The notes under the pieces were generated by a model. That model had not been told where the DNA came from, did not search any database, and saw only the letters and a program-made list of their open reading frames with translations. 64,000 bases of DNA, taken from NCBI GenBank assembly GCA_001599715.1, contig BCHU01000013.1, positions 310,001 to 374,000 of the forward strand, written 5' to 3'. This DNA comes from Phaeotremella fagi (taxonomy: Eukaryota > Basidiomycota > Tremellomycetes > Tremellales > Phaeotremellaceae). Below, one piece after another: positions 12,002 through 24,860 of the stretch. A program made the position numbers and the translations under genes. Every line of letters begins with the position of its first letter. Position 1 is the stretch's first letter.

Positions 12002-14316
12002 ATGTCTACCAAAACAACCGTAGGATGGATAGGTCTAGGAGCCATGGGCTCAGGTATGGCAGCTGTAAGCTCATCTCGCTCTTCCTTCGCTTTCGTTCCC
12101 TATCTGACACCTCCTTCAGAGTCTTATCGAACAAGGATTCTCCGTCAAAGCATACGATGTCTATCCACCCTCCCTTAAAACTGCTGTTGATAAGGGTGCA
12201 ACTCCAGCTTTAACTCCTAAAGAAGCTGCAACAGATGTTCAAGTTTTAGCTTTAATGGTTGTCAATGCCCAACAGGTCGAGGAAGTGTTGTTTGGCGCCG
12301 GAGAGGTTGCTGCCAGTAAGTTAAGTCCCACCCCTCTCAATATAAGCCATCTAACCTTTCATCAGCTCTTTCCCCTGGATCATCAATCATCTGTTTCTCC
12401 ACTGTTCCACCTACTTTCCTCATGACAATTCGAGAAAGACTTGATGCTTTGAACAAAAATATTGGTGTAAGTTGCATTGTTCCTCGAAATCATACTCTTT
12501 CTAATAGAACATAGCTATGTGACTCTCCGGTATCAGGAGGTTTCATTCGAGCTGCAGAAGGTCAATTGAGTGTCATGACTTCTGGAACAGACGAAGCGAT
12601 CGGAACAGCTCGACCTGTCTTTGATTCCCTCACAAGAAAACCAAATGGAAAACTCACAGTGGTCGGTAAAACGGTCGGAGTAGCCAGTAACTTCAAATTG
12701 ATCAATCAAGTGTTTGCTGCTGTGCACATTGCAGCTGCTGGGTAAGGATCTGAACTCTGCTTCGTCTTTCATGCTTGTTGACCATCTGATAGCGAAGCCA
12801 TGGCTCTTGCTTCAAGCATGGGTCTTAATCCTCGATTATTGTATAATTTGGTTCGTGGAGCTTCTGGTGACAGTTTCATGTGTAAGTTTGTACCATATCT
12901 AGAGAACTACCACTGAACTTAAGTTTTCAGTCTCCAATCGTGTCCCATGGCAACTTCAAGATGACGGAATCCCTAAATCTGCAATGACGATCATCGCTAA
13001 GGACATTGGTATCGTCATGGACGAAGCTCGTCTAGAAGGATTCCCAGCTCCCTTGTGTTCTTTAACAGAACAAATCTTCACTGCAGCACTAGGAGCAGGT
13101 CTTTCAAAGGAGGATGACGGCAATGTGGTAAAACTATGGGAAAGATTTGGAGTTAAGAGTGTTAAAGAGCCTGGATCAATTGCTGAAGCCGAGGAATCTG
13201 CCAAGGAACTGACCATCACTTCAAAACCAATGGATGGAAAAGTCTTATTTGTTGGACTCGGTGCAATGGGTTTGGGAATGGCCACGTCGTTACAGAAGGC
13301 TGGGATTGAAGTTATAGGGTACAATGATCATCCTTCTGGTACCGATAATTTCAAAAAAGCTGGAGGAATTACCACAGACGATCCTGTCAAAGTCGCCAAA
13401 GAAACTTCCATCGTCGTCTTAATTCCTGTCACAGCTCAACAGGTTGAAGAGGTCCTGTTTGGCGTCGATGGTAAATCTGGTATTGTACCTGGTGAGCTTC
13501 ATTCTAGGCTTTTCAACCACACGCATATAGCATTGCTGACAATTACAGCTCTCCCAAACGCGAGTGTTATCGTTGTATCTTCGACTATTCCCCCTTCAGC
13601 TGCCATTCGCCTCCAATCACTACTTGACAAAGCTCCAGGTGGTCATCAACTCGTCGACGCCCCAGTCTCCGGCGGTCCTGTCAGAGCAGCTAAAGGTGAT
13701 TTGGCTATTCTAGCCTCCGGAGAAGTTTCCGCCTTGGAAAAAGCAGGCGCTGCTTTGCAAGCCATGTCCACCGCTGGTGGTAATTCGGGTAATCTTCATT
13801 TCATTCGTAAGTCAAATCCACCAGAATACATCGAAGCTATCTAAGACAGCTCGTAGCTGGAGGAGTAGGAAGTGGTTCGAAAGTCAAGACTGTCAATCAG
13901 TTGTTAGCAGGTGTTCATCTTGCCGTTGCTGCCGAGGCTTATGCACTTGCCAAGAAAAAGGATATGGATCTTGCTGGGGTCTTTGATGTCGTATCCGTTG
14001 CTGCTGGAAGCTCTTATATGATGGTCGATCGTGAGTGTCAAGTTTCCGAAACAGGGCCCTTGAGCTGACAGAAATTACTACAGGCGTACCAAGAATGTTC
14101 TCAGGCTCCAAAGAAGTTCACTCAGCTCTGGATACATTCGTAAAGGACTTGGGAATAGTCCTTGCCGAAGCCAAAAAGACATACACGCCAGTATTCTTAG
14201 CTGCTGCAGCTCATCAACAATTTATTCTCGCTTCTGCATCTGGTTTAGGTAAAGTTGACGATAGTGCCATTGTACAATTATGGCAGAAAGTTGGGGTTGA
14301 TGTCAAACTCGCGTAA
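12002..14316 (+). CDS. Tandem two-module 3-hydroxyisobutyrate-dehydrogenase-family protein
   Basis: ATG is at 12002-12004, stop at 14314-14316, with short introns. Module 1 begins VGWIGLGAMGSGMA (Rossmann GxGxxG type), with SPVSGGFIRAAEGQLSVM and a catalytic-Lys region GVASNFKLINQVF. Around 13230 a second complete module begins, VLFVGLGAMGLGMATSLQ, with DAPVSGGPVRAAKGDLAI and GSGSKVKTVNQLLAG. Each module has its own C-terminal helical dimerisation part (AMTIIAKDIGIVMDEA and TFVKDLGIVLAEA). The family oxidises beta-hydroxyacids such as 3-hydroxyisobutyrate, tartronate or L-threonate with NAD(P). Both modules keep the Lys and the SGG loop, so both could be active. The substrate is unknown. Some fungal relatives carry extra kinase or aldolase domains; none is present here. 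Confidence 0.85.
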
Positions 14317-14573
14317 AGGTTGACGATTTTCTCCCTGACGTAAAATTTCTTCTCCTACCAATCGCTATCATATTTTCTCTTGGTATCTTAAAGGTGTATT
14401 GCGATGTATCTATTTCCTCTAGGTTTTTCCTAATTTGTATCATGCTCAGAAGTTGCCACCAAAAGCAAAACCCGGGGCTCCATTTTACAATTGATATTTA
14501 TTTTGATGTTTTTGGATTTTTCAGCGTACAAATAATAAGCTTGATTTCTCCTTCAGTCCCTCATTCATCAATC

Positions 14574-16480
14574 ATGAGCTCCCATACTCCCGTCAATTCC
14601 TCTCCTTTAGCAGCAAAAGTCAATAGATTGGGCTCAGAAAGCCGAACCCAACTACCTGTCTCTGGCGTGCAAGGCTCTGGCAACGGGGATGATGACGAAG
14701 AGGGTGAGGGAGATGAAGAGACTGTCAATATAGACTTGATACGAAGTTTTGCTAGGTGAGGCAGTTCAGAAAAGAGTGGAATCAAAGCTGATATATGTGT
14801 CCTAAAGTAAAATCCAACGAATGCCTGACGCTGAGGAAGTTGGTCAGGATGGTCTACCGAGTCGAAACAAAATTGTGATTCCGAAAAGAGGAGAGAAAGA
14901 TTTTGAACCTCTTGAGGAAACGGTAAAACTTCAAGAAATGATGTTACAGAAAAGTAGGGAGGCTTTGTTTGATGCACTCAGCGGTGTACGAGGTGTTAAC
15001 AGGTGATTGTCTTCCCTGACTGCTCATAAATGTCTTAACGTTTTTTCAGCAAAACAATGTCGCACGCATTACTTACTCCTGCTTCGCCATATCCTCGTCT
15101 TCTAATCGCTCGTGGCCATATCCTAGATACCTTAGGTATTTCAATTCGACATTCTCCATCCCCATTCTCCGATTGTACCAAACCCAAAACCTACACTCAA
15201 TTTCTGCCAGAGGAAGCATTATATCTTGCTGAAAGAGGTTCCCTTCAAATATGGATTGGAAGGGAGCCTGAATCGGAAGAGGATGTCACCCAAGGAGTTG
15301 GAGAATGGAAGGAAGAAGAATGGGGAATAGGGGGGGCGGTTGAAATGAGTGTAATGGAAGCATTCGGGGCATTTATTGGGAAGGAGGGATTGACCTGGGA
15401 AAGGTATCAAGTGAGTCGTCACTTTCTCACTCTTTCCTCGTTGTCCGCTGATCGTCGAAAGGCCTACGCATATTTGAAACGATTGGGATACACGGTTCAG
15501 AGAACCAGAAGATTCTTGCCTGGATATTTCTTGCAATCACAGCATTCTCCAACGAGTCTCAATCTGAACGAACACGATAATCGTCTACCAATCTTTCGAA
15601 CATGGTGGTTCAGTGTCCCAGGCTGGGTAATGGATTCTCTCCGGTACATTGGCAAAGCTTTGATAAGGTTTTCCTTCCAGGTTGGACAGATAGGTTTGGG
15701 ACTACATACAACAATCTTCAGAGATCGTTCACTGAATAGCACTTTGCTTGAAAGGTGGAGGGGTACAACTTATTGTGAGTTTTTGAACCAGCAATCAAAA
15801 TCACTTAGCTGATTCTCATTGCAGCTTCTCTGTATGCTCATTTACGAATCATTCCCATGGGACATTCTCAACCTCTTCCAACGATTTCAAATCCTCAGCA
15901 AAGTACTTCACAGATTTACGACTCACTGAAAGTAAATCCATATTTACCATTCTTCAATGTGTGGAAGCCAGCGGTCGCGTGGTCAAAGGCAAGATGGGAT
16001 AAAGGATCTGACGAAGGTTTATCTAAACAAAAACCCAATTATATCATTGCGGTCGTCGAGTGAGTCTCTCCAGAAACTTTTTCCCAAAAGAATTAGCAGA
16101 ACTCATCTCATTGCAGGTCTCGTAATACGCCTCTACCCACTATTCAGCAGCTTGCTGAGGTGTTTGATCAACTTCCCGATGAACCCAAAGGGCCAGTCAA
16201 GCGTCAAGGACCTCAATACGAAAGGCCGCCCAAGCCAACGAAATCTGTGACCGTCTCATCTAGCCCTATTTCCCATCAAGAAAAATGGTACACATTAAAC
16301 GGGTTGTCATCGCTCTTTGGTACGACAACCAGTGATGATACAAAACCCAAAACTGGAGGTAATCCTCTTGGTGGAATACGAAATGGTGATCGGGCTTTGA
16401 TAGTTGCTGTAAACGACTCAGGAAATACAGGATGGGTAAGATTTGGGAGAACTGATTTTGGAGAGGTTGCAGTCATCTGA
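14574..16480 (+). CDS. SEN54: tRNA-splicing endonuclease subunit Sen54
   Basis: Start ATG at 14574 follows a pyrimidine-rich leader; stop at 16478-16480. An acidic N-terminal segment is followed by the tRNA_int_endo_N2-type domain, recognised by FLPEEALYLAERGSLQIW and, after an intron, AYAYLKRLGYTVQRTRRF. A long middle part contains RTWWFSVPG, and LLERWRGTTY follows. The C-terminus has NPYLPFFNVWKP and ends RFGRTDFGEVAVI. Sen54 is a structural, non-catalytic subunit of the nuclear or mitochondrial-surface tRNA intron endonuclease with Sen2, Sen15 and Sen34. At least five introns interrupt the gene, all with ordinary GT-AG ends. The gene is convergent with POL3, with under 200 bases between stops. 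Confidence 0.85.
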
Positions 16481-16674
16481 GAAGATTTGAGGTAGCGGTA
16501 GGTTGCCTAGAAAGCGTTGGAATAGATCATTGTATTACGAGTATGCAACATTATGTACATTCAATGGTATCTACATGCTGGATGTTAAAATAGTACAAGT
16601 CACCAAAAAAGCGGGTTCCAAAATAAAACAGTTTGACCCTTCGGCCTTCTCTCTATCTACCATTCTTCTTCAAT

Positions 16675-19600
16675 TTACCAATTAACCTCCTTTTCGAAAC
16701 GATCTAATTGAGCTACGGAAGCTGTAACTTCTTTTTGTCTAGCTGTTCTTCTATAATATATGGGGCAATCAGCTGATGTACAAATGACATCCTGATGTAG
16801 TGATCCTTGACATCTTTGACATTGTGTCCAGAGTCTAGAGAAATCGACCTGCAGCTGTGAAGTTTGAGCAACCTACATCACGAACGTTAGTTTGTACCTA
16901 ATTTCGTTCAAGAAAATGAGCATACCTGTTTCTGATATAATTCAGGCAGTTTTGGTCGACAATTCACACAAACAGCAGTTCCATCTGTTCATTCAGATAT
17001 CAGTGTTGTCTTAATATTCGTTCTATTGTCTGACTCACCTTTGCTACCCCTCAAAGGAGTTTTGCACCCCAAACATGTGACAGTCTTCACAGCGAATTTC
17101 ATAAGACCTCCAATAGTTGGTGTTGCGATTTGAATTGTTCGGGTGTGATCACCAGCGACTGTTTCAATTATCAGCGTTGCTTACCAGCAATGAAGGTCGT
17201 TAGGCGAACTTACGCAAACTATTGGCCTTCTCTCCGAGAATGGGCTCGAAGATTCTCATTAGTGGTTTCGCCAGTTGGTTATTCAAATAATATTGGGTGT
17301 CAATGGGAACGTTATGCTCCAGGACGTAAAGTGGATCTTCAGACTTTTCGTAAGCCGCAGCGCCTGCTAAGAAGTTAGCTTCGTCTCGTATCATTGTCTC
17401 AACAAATAGACTGACCTTTCATCCCCTTAATGATCACATAAGCTACTCGATCACCTAAAGCAGGAGCGGAACCAGCATCTCGCTTTCTCATTCTTTCCGC
17501 TAGCTCCACATGAGCTTGCTTCGCGGCATAATCTGTATACTAGCTTCAATACTGTGTTTTACGGAGATTATAATGTAACGTACCTGCTTTTGCTAGGGCT
17601 TTGGAAATCACCAACTGGGACATGTCAACCTTGTTTTGGAGTAAATCGGCAATAGTTTGCTTGACGTAGCTACAAGTGAGGTTAGTTGTCATCTTTGGGC
17701 CAACGGTTAGACGAACTCTTCAGCTCCTTTAACATCCCGTTCGATAAGCATCTTGAATAGACAAGTTTCAATGACCGTGACAACTAATCTACAATTGTCT
17801 CTTCGCACGGTCTGGTAAAAAGATTTAAGTTTCGTGTTTGAACATCGAAGAGCAACCTGACTTACTTCAATTCCCTTGGTATCCATTTTATCGTACTTCT
17901 CTGGTTTCGTCCAATATAGTCCAGCATATCTTTTCTTGCTGATGAGAAGGTAAGGGAAGTACACTTTTTCGAATTCAAGCTTGATGGGTTTGACAAATTT
18001 TGCAGAAACAAGGTCGGCAGCTTCAGCACCTACTGAACGAGTTAGAAATTTGCTAAAGAAATACCAAGTGTATACTTGCCTAATCTCATTGCTGTCGGCA
18101 GATCTGGACAACCAAATTTGACCATAACGGAATCTGTATCACCATAGATAACTTTCGCGTCGTGCTCGTAACCGTTTTTGGTGGAATATTCTGCCTCCAC
18201 CTCTTGTTTAGTGAACTCAATCATTTGTCTACCGTACGCCGTTACACTCGATGAGATAGCCAGACAAGGAAGTTTACCGATGGTAGCTCCAGTAAAACCA
18301 TAAACGGAGTTGGCAGATATCTTTTTGGGGTAAGCGGGTGGTCTACTTATTGAAAATTGCAGACCTACCTTCAAAGCTAACTGACGACCATCCAGAACCG
18401 CACGCTTGAAAGGATCTTTTTCAACTTTGAGATCTTGCTTCGCTCGTTTTCTAGCACTCAGCAAGTTCTCCAAAACAGTAGGTAGTAAACCCTTTCTGCG
18501 ATTAGACGTTGCAAAGTAATCTAAAGCAACATTGTCAGCTTATACATCTCATTTGGAAGTAAACTCGTACCATTGTTAGGAGTGTGAACGTAATCAACGC
18601 CTTCAACCAATTTCAAGCGGTCTATCGTAGGCTTGTCGAGTAATGTAGTATAACACAAATTGTGTGCCATCATGATAGAGGGGTAGAGTGATGCGAAATC
18701 AAGTGTAGCAATGGGGACATCGTAGTATCCTTTGGAGGGTTCAATTACAGTAGCACCTTCGTATTGTTCGTCACTTCCTGTGAAAGGAGAGCAAAATCAG
18801 TGGGATTTTTTCCATTGCTTGACCACATACCTTCGCTCTTCATAGCTGGAATAACGTAGCCAGCTTCACCAGCATTCCTGTATAATTGGGAGATGACTTT
18901 GATTTGCTGCCCACGAGACAACAGATAGTTGAAGGGTACACCCGTCACACGAGCCATTTCTGTGTAATTGACGAAGCACATTAGCTTGTCCATAAGTCGT
19001 TGTGGAAGATAGGCGTCCTTCAAGATGTCAATGTCAAACCACAGTAAATATAGATCACACTCACCTTCAAACAATAAACTGCCAACCGACGCCGCGAATC
19101 CGCCGTACCATTCTGCAATTCAGTGATAATTGAGTAATGGACGTCTTCCTTTTGCTCTCCCAAAAACTGAGCGCAAACCGAATTGAGAGTATAACTACGG
19201 AGTTTGTAATCCCTTTGCATCACTTGCAGAATATCGAGTTGCAGTCTCCCTTCCATGTTTACAAGCTTCGAATCTCGATTACCGTATGCCTTGGAAGAGA
19301 AATGAGCATCCTTAACTTCGGTTTTGACACCTAAAGATTGTTTGTTCAGCTTTAGTAAATGTTAAGCAAAGAGATATATCTCAATTACTGACCAGATAAT
19401 CGTCCCAAGAATGGGAAGTCGGTGACCTTAAGAGCTTTAGCCCTATCCAGTAAATACGGCAAATCGAAATTTGCTATGTTGTATCCTATCATCATATCGG
19501 GATCCACCTTTTCAACAAATTTTCTCCATTCGGATAACATCTGTCTCTCATCTTTGAACTCGAGGACTTGTGATCCGACAATATGTGCACAAGTATTGAG

Positions 19601-20885
19601 AGTGAAAACATTCCGGATAAACGGCTTAGATTCACCTGTGAAAAGGTTATTAGTCTTTACAGTCTCATGATCAAGGGTTTACTGTATGTTTGCTTACCAT
19701 GACGTGTCACCATGGCCGCAATTTGAATTACTGGATCGATGTTTGCCTCAGGGAAAATCCCCTTCCTACCAGCACACTCGATATCGAAACTCAGAATTCT
19801 CAACGGTGCGATATTGGCCCATTCTCCATCTGGAGCATGCGATAATAAGTCCTTATAGCTAAATGGGAGATCAATCAGTGCCTTTTGGTAATGGGTGACA
19901 ACAAGCGTTGACTTACTTGCAGGAAACTTCTATCTGGCATTGGGATTTCTTCGATCCTCCTTGTAATAATTCGTACTTTCCAGCTTGTACTTCGACCCAA
20001 TTCATACCCAAAACCTGAAAGATTCCTTAATATGTTTCTGTCGTTGGTCGGATATATGACTTACTTTCGTATCTATCATAAAACGTAAAGTATACGCGAT
20101 ATTACTTTCGTAAGTCATCACTTCAGGTGGGAAAAGATCATTGAAAGTTACCTGACCTCTCTCGAAGGCCCGTAAAGAAGGAAAGATGTCAGCACAAGAC
20201 GGAAAGGAGACTAGAAAGAGAGCTTATCTTTGACCTTCGGTAGAGCTTTCGGGTCTGAACAAGTGATCTTGATGAACGGAACGTTTTCGTCTCCACGATA
20301 ACCCCATAATGATTTCCGGTTAAAGATAGCACAGTTGAGAACGAGAACGCCCTGCCCAACCATCGACTTCAACGAACAGAATCGTCAGTTTTTCATGTTC
20401 CTAAATCATGTTCCACTGTGCAATTCAGGAAATACTCACGTTTAGATGATCCTTGAAAGGCTCCAGGTCTTTGTTGAGGAAGCCACTGGGCGCAGCGACG
20501 TAGAAATACGGTCTGAATCCCCAAACGTTGGCTAGAACTGAATTTCCCTTCTGAGTAACACCAAATAGACGGAGTATAGGTCCTCTACTAGGATCTACAG
20601 CTTCTTCGATTTCAATTTGCTGGAACGCTATGCTATGCTAAGTTTCTATAATCTGGCAGACGGATATCAGATACACCTACTGATGTTATCCTTGCTTGAG
20701 TCCAAAATCGGAGGAGCAGGTCTTGGCCATGCCGAAGAAGTCTCTATATGATCCTGAGAAGCATCTTCCTCCGCTTCCAACTGTTGCAATATATCTGAGA
20801 AACTTTGTTCTTGCTTGAGAGAGGGTTTATTACCATCTCCACCGAAATCCTCGACTTTACGTTTCTTTATCTGAGGCTGAACCAT
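16675..20885 (-). CDS. POL3: DNA polymerase delta catalytic subunit
   Basis: ATG is at 20883-20885 and stop at 16675-16677, with many introns. A short N-terminus has KKRKVEDF, a likely nuclear signal. The 3'-5' exonuclease motif [10 protein letters not shown] is near 19790. Polymerase motif [21 protein letters not shown], is near 18690; motif [12 protein letters not shown], near 18310; motif [12 protein letters not shown], near 18140. Two C-terminal Cys clusters follow: CysA ([10 protein letters not shown] near 17070, with a second Cys pair near 16970) and CysB ([19 protein letters not shown] near 16800). CysB binds the Fe-S cluster needed for the accessory subunits. All catalytic acids are present. 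Pol3 is the leading candidate for lagging-strand replication and repair synthesis. Upstream DNA holds an ACGCGT box. Confidence 0.95.
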
Positions 20886-21073
20886 GCTGGTGCCGGTATT
20901 GGTACTGAAGCGACTGGATAGCTATCAGTGGAATATGTAAATGATGGAGGGGAGGGGATGGGAATAGAATTGAATGAAAGTATTGATGAAGTTGTAATGC
21001 TGTTATTTATCTACAGTACAGTAGCTAATTAATTACAAATCCAAAAATCAACATTAATATTACGCTGCAACGA

Positions 21074-21079
21074 ACGCGT
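21074..21079. promoter_or_regulatory. ACGCGT box (MCB-like) upstream of POL3
   Basis: It lies about 190 bases upstream of the polymerase delta start. In ascomycete yeasts ACGCGT is the MBF site of G1/S genes, POL genes included. Its use here is inferred from that precedent. Confidence 0.5.
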
Positions 21080-21095
21080 CAACCGCGACGTCAAA

Positions 21096-21105
21096 ATTAG
21101 GCGTG
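21096..21105 (+). promoter_or_regulatory. ATTAGGCGTG element, copy 1
   Basis: This 10-mer recurs exactly at 21128-21137 and at 36649-36658, with a variant at 36698-36707. All copies lie in divergent promoters. Confidence 0.4.
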
Positions 21106-21127
21106 CTAAATGGAGCATTGCTAGCTC

Positions 21128-21137
21128 ATTAGGCGTG
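21128..21137 (+). promoter_or_regulatory. ATTAGGCGTG element, copy 2
   Basis: Exact second copy, just upstream of the TATA box of the acyl-CoA dehydrogenase gene. Confidence 0.4.
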
Positions 21138-21144
21138 AGCCGGG

Positions 21145-21152
21145 TATATAAA
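21145..21152 (+). promoter_or_regulatory. TATA box of acyl-CoA dehydrogenase gene
   Basis: TATATAAA lies about 95 bases upstream of the start codon, and a CT-rich stretch lies between them. Confidence 0.55.
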
Positions 21153-21247
21153 GTTAAGTTACCGGTATATGTACACAATCTCATTCACCTCTTTCTCTTT
21201 CTCTTTCTCATACCATCCATCTCTTTCATTATCTATATCATACCATA

Positions 21248-23432
21248 ATGGTTCTCTCTTCCTCTCCTTACATCTCCAGCTTCCCTTCTTCCCTCCTCTT
21301 CTCTAATAGAGCTCTTCCCAAACTCAACTTCACTTTCTCTTCCTCAACTATCCTTACACGCAAGCCCAATCTGAATCCCGTCTCTTCCCATTCGATCTTG
21401 CGAAAACTTTCTGCTCAAGCTCATAATCAATCCGCTGGTCCATCTGGTCGTATGTCACTATCTTATAACCAAGTATCAACACGACCATTGATCTTTGTCT
21501 AGCTGTTTCTTTTTCTTTGAGTGAAGACCAACGTGGTATTCAAGGTAAATCTTTTTTTTTTGGTTCTCTTATACTTTGGAAGTGACGAATCCCTAATCTC
21601 ATCAATTCGCAGATCTTGCTGTTCGGTTCGCTCGAGAATCGATTGTTCCTGTTGCCGCTGAATATGATCGTACCATGGTAAGTTTGAATGGCACTCAGTA
21701 AAGTTCATCCGAAACCATAGGCATATCCCTGGCCGGTTCTCAAGGAAGCCCACTCTCTTGGTCTTCTCAACACGCATATTCCTGAAGCTGTACGTTTGTA
21801 TTTTATTGTTATTGAACAACACAAGAGCTAAATCATTTTTCAAGTATGGTGGTCCCGAACTAGGTCTGTTGGAATGCGCCATCATCTCAGAATCTCTTGC
21901 GTACGGATGTTCAGGTATACAAACGGCAATGGAAGGTGAGCCACATGGTGTCATCGTCTGCTGATTTCATAATTTAGCCAACGGTCTGGCTGAGGCTCCT
22001 TTGATCGTCGCTGCTTCTCATGAGATCAAGTCGAAGTATCTTGGGCGGATGACGGAAGAGCCCCTGGTAGCTGCATACTGTGTCGTGAGTTCGTATATCA
22101 ACACAAACAAATACCGAGGTATGAAGACACAATTTGTACTAATTTCACATAGACTGAACCAGGTGCTGGATCTGATGTCGCGAATATAAAGACGAAAGCG
22201 GAAAAAAGGGGAGATAAATGGATCATTAATGGTAGCAAGATGTGGTGAGTCTTTACCGGCAAACATTACTTGGACACAAGCTAATCATGGATGACATAGG
22301 ATGTAAGTTTTCATCTATAAATTGATAATTGATATCTTTTAGCACCAACGCTGGGCATGCCAACTGGTTTGTGAGTTTGGAAGCTAGATATTTTTGCAGG
22401 AGTCCAAGCTCAATTTTCTTCTTAGTTTGTTCTAGCGAAAACAGATCCTTCAGCCTCTGCCTCTCGGGGGATGACAGGTTTCGTCGTCGACGCTGATTCT
22501 GCTGGTATCAGTCTTGGGAAGAAGGAGATAAATATGGGTAGGTCACGGTCAAGAGCTCGACTGAGTCGTTCGATAGGTCAGCGATGTTCAGATACTAGAA
22601 TGGTTACATTTCAAGACGTGGAAGTACCTATGGAAAATGTTCTCGGATCTCCAGGCGAGGGATTTAAGAGTGAGTCCGTTTTCGTTTTTGGGAAGGACTT
22701 GCATCGATTGACGAATCGGTAGTCGCTATGAAGGCTTTTGATATCACCCGTCCACTTGTCGCATCCGCGGCAGTAGGTCTTGCTCAGCGGGCTTTAGAGG
22801 AAGCTACGAAGTATGCTCAAGAACGACATGTATGTCCTTGAGATCAAAAAACGTGTAGAAAACCTCGCTCACTGTCCCTTTCAGACCATGGGTCAACCCA
22901 TTATCAATCATCAAGGAGTAGCCTTCATGTTGGCAGATATGGCGATAGGTGTAGAAGCAGCTCGGGCGTTGGTCTGGAAGGCTGCGTGGGCTAAGGACTC
23001 CGGTGAGAAAAACAGTAAGTCACTCGGACTAGGAAACAATCTTTACTCATTCAACGTGAACTAGCTTTCTACGCTTCCATGGCAAAGGCTTTTGCTAGCA
23101 AGACTGCGGTGGAAAATTCCAACCTGGGGGTTCAAGGTGAGTTTATTTTTAGATGATTCCATGAATCACCCTTATCAACACCCTGCAGTGTTTGGAGGAG
23201 CAGGCTTTAACACCGAGCTGCCTATGGAAAAGCTATATAGGTGAGCATTGCCGGCTCTACTATTACTGACTTCCTCCAAACTCACTAGAGATGCAAAGAT
23301 CTACGAGCTCTGTGAGTGTTTTGCGCACCTTTCTGTCTCTCAATTGGCTAACAAGATACTTTAGACGAAGGCACCACTCAGATCCAGAAATTGATTGTCT
23401 CCCGGAACCTCAGTGCTTTGTATCCTGCCTGA
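21248..23432 (+). CDS. Medium-chain-type acyl-CoA dehydrogenase, probably mitochondrial
   Basis: ATG is at 21248 and stop at 23430-23432, split by about twelve short introns. The first exon encodes a Ser/Arg-rich, acid-poor leader ([30 protein letters not shown]) typical of mitochondrial import. No PTS1 is present at the end (ALYPA). Family motifs in order are: [32 protein letters not shown] (flavin contact); [68 protein letters not shown]; and [20 protein letters not shown], whose Glu in YEGTTQ is the catalytic base of MCAD-type enzymes. The enzyme makes 2-enoyl-CoA in beta-oxidation. Chain-length class is judged from the position of the Glu and is less certain than the family. Confidence 0.9.
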
Positions 23433-24860
23433 TTGTATGAGAATGAGTTCTCTTCGGGATGAGATGTTGTAGAATAGATAAAGTAGAAGAGTGTCATGTA
23501 TCAAAAACCGACTTTGTCTCGTGCTTGTGTTTTGCCAATACCTTGAAGGTTGAACAGCTCTGCTTCATGTGATGTAGATTCACACCAATACTGTCAAATT
23601 TATGTTGAAATGAATTTCTGACTCATAGTTCTTCTCACTTTAGGCCAGCGACCATTTTGTTTGATCACTACTATTCTATCGTTGATCAAAACAGTAAATT
23701 TTGGCCGAGATCCATAAGGACACAAAAATTATCCGAAGCTTGCAGTGTCTGCTCATTTAGAGGTACGACTTGTAAAGCGAGGACAGGTGATTTATTCGAC
23801 GGTATCACGGAGAGATTTCTCCAGTAATGAAAAAAAAAAAAAAAAAAGTCGTTCGACCTGATTTTAAAGTGATACGCCAATATGAACCCTGCGAAATGGA
23901 GGATGGCGAAGGATTCTATCAGGCTTGAGGTGGTTGGGCCGTGCCACACTTTGTGTCTGAATGATGATCCAAAGTTATGACATGATGACAACTTGGTTTT
24001 CACAGGATAAGAGATTCCGAATCACACTGTGCGACACCAACGACTTGACCTTAATGTGTTCGTTCAGACGATTGACCTGGGATATTTGTCATAGATCGCT
24101 TCCTCAAAGGGCGGTGTCATACTTGTACTAAACGACACCCAATGCACAAAAACCGCGCATTCCCAGCAATTAGCAGATCGTGAAACGTCGAGGAAGGGAG
24201 TAGTTACGAGCAGTCTTCAAGATGCCTGCAAATGGCACAAAAAAGTGTGGACGATTTTCTCAGTAGCTACTCAAGTCATTCGTTAGAGGTCAAACATCAT
24301 GGGGATCTTAACAAACTTCATTTTACGACAATTGCGGGCTTGGACACTGACTCTACAGTGGTAGGTACATAGGAGGTAGGAGAAGAAGCAAGAATCCTGA
24401 GTTTCCCGCCAAAGATAATTAGATACAGACTTTCAAGCAAGTTACAGAGTCTATAAATGGGCGGTCGTACCATCAACAACAAAATACGGTATTCATTTGG
24501 CTGTACAAGTACTACTATCAATAACGGATGAAGCCTAACACCTCTGAGGCCACTTTTCCGCCGGTAGATGGTATTATGGCCACTCATTTGCTGTTGAGAA
24601 TGAGGGGGATGGGATGTGGTTAAAGGTGCAATGATGAGAAATTACATATATCTTCAAAGAGGAGAGGGTTCTTTTTGGAAAGGTATCTGTTTTGAGCTCC
24701 TGGCTCCTCACATAAGAGGTTGTGCCAGCAAGAATTTCTCCCCTGGTACTAGCAGAGTTATATTGTTCTGAAGTCTCTTACTTTTTACGCACTTTCCTTA
24801 CTAATAATCAATGGACACCAAAAATCATGCAAACAACTTTTTCGCACGTTTATCAAAACT
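23433..24860. other. Gene-poor stretch before the first LTR copy
   Basis: This is the 3' flank of the acyl-CoA dehydrogenase followed by AT-rich DNA. No open frame exceeds about 105 codons and none shows protein character or splice structure. It contains an 18-base A run. Confidence 0.5.
23830..23847. repeat. Poly(A) tract of 18
   Basis: An uninterrupted run of A. It may mark an old retroposed 3' end or be a simple slippage tract. No flanking duplication was found. Confidence 0.9.

Larger units (their letters stand above)
20886..21247. promoter_or_regulatory. Divergent promoter of POL3 and acyl-CoA dehydrogenase
   Basis: This 362-base spacer holds an ACGCGT box, two copies of ATTAGGCGTG and a TATA box. 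A CT-rich leader runs into the plus-strand start codon. Confidence 0.6.
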
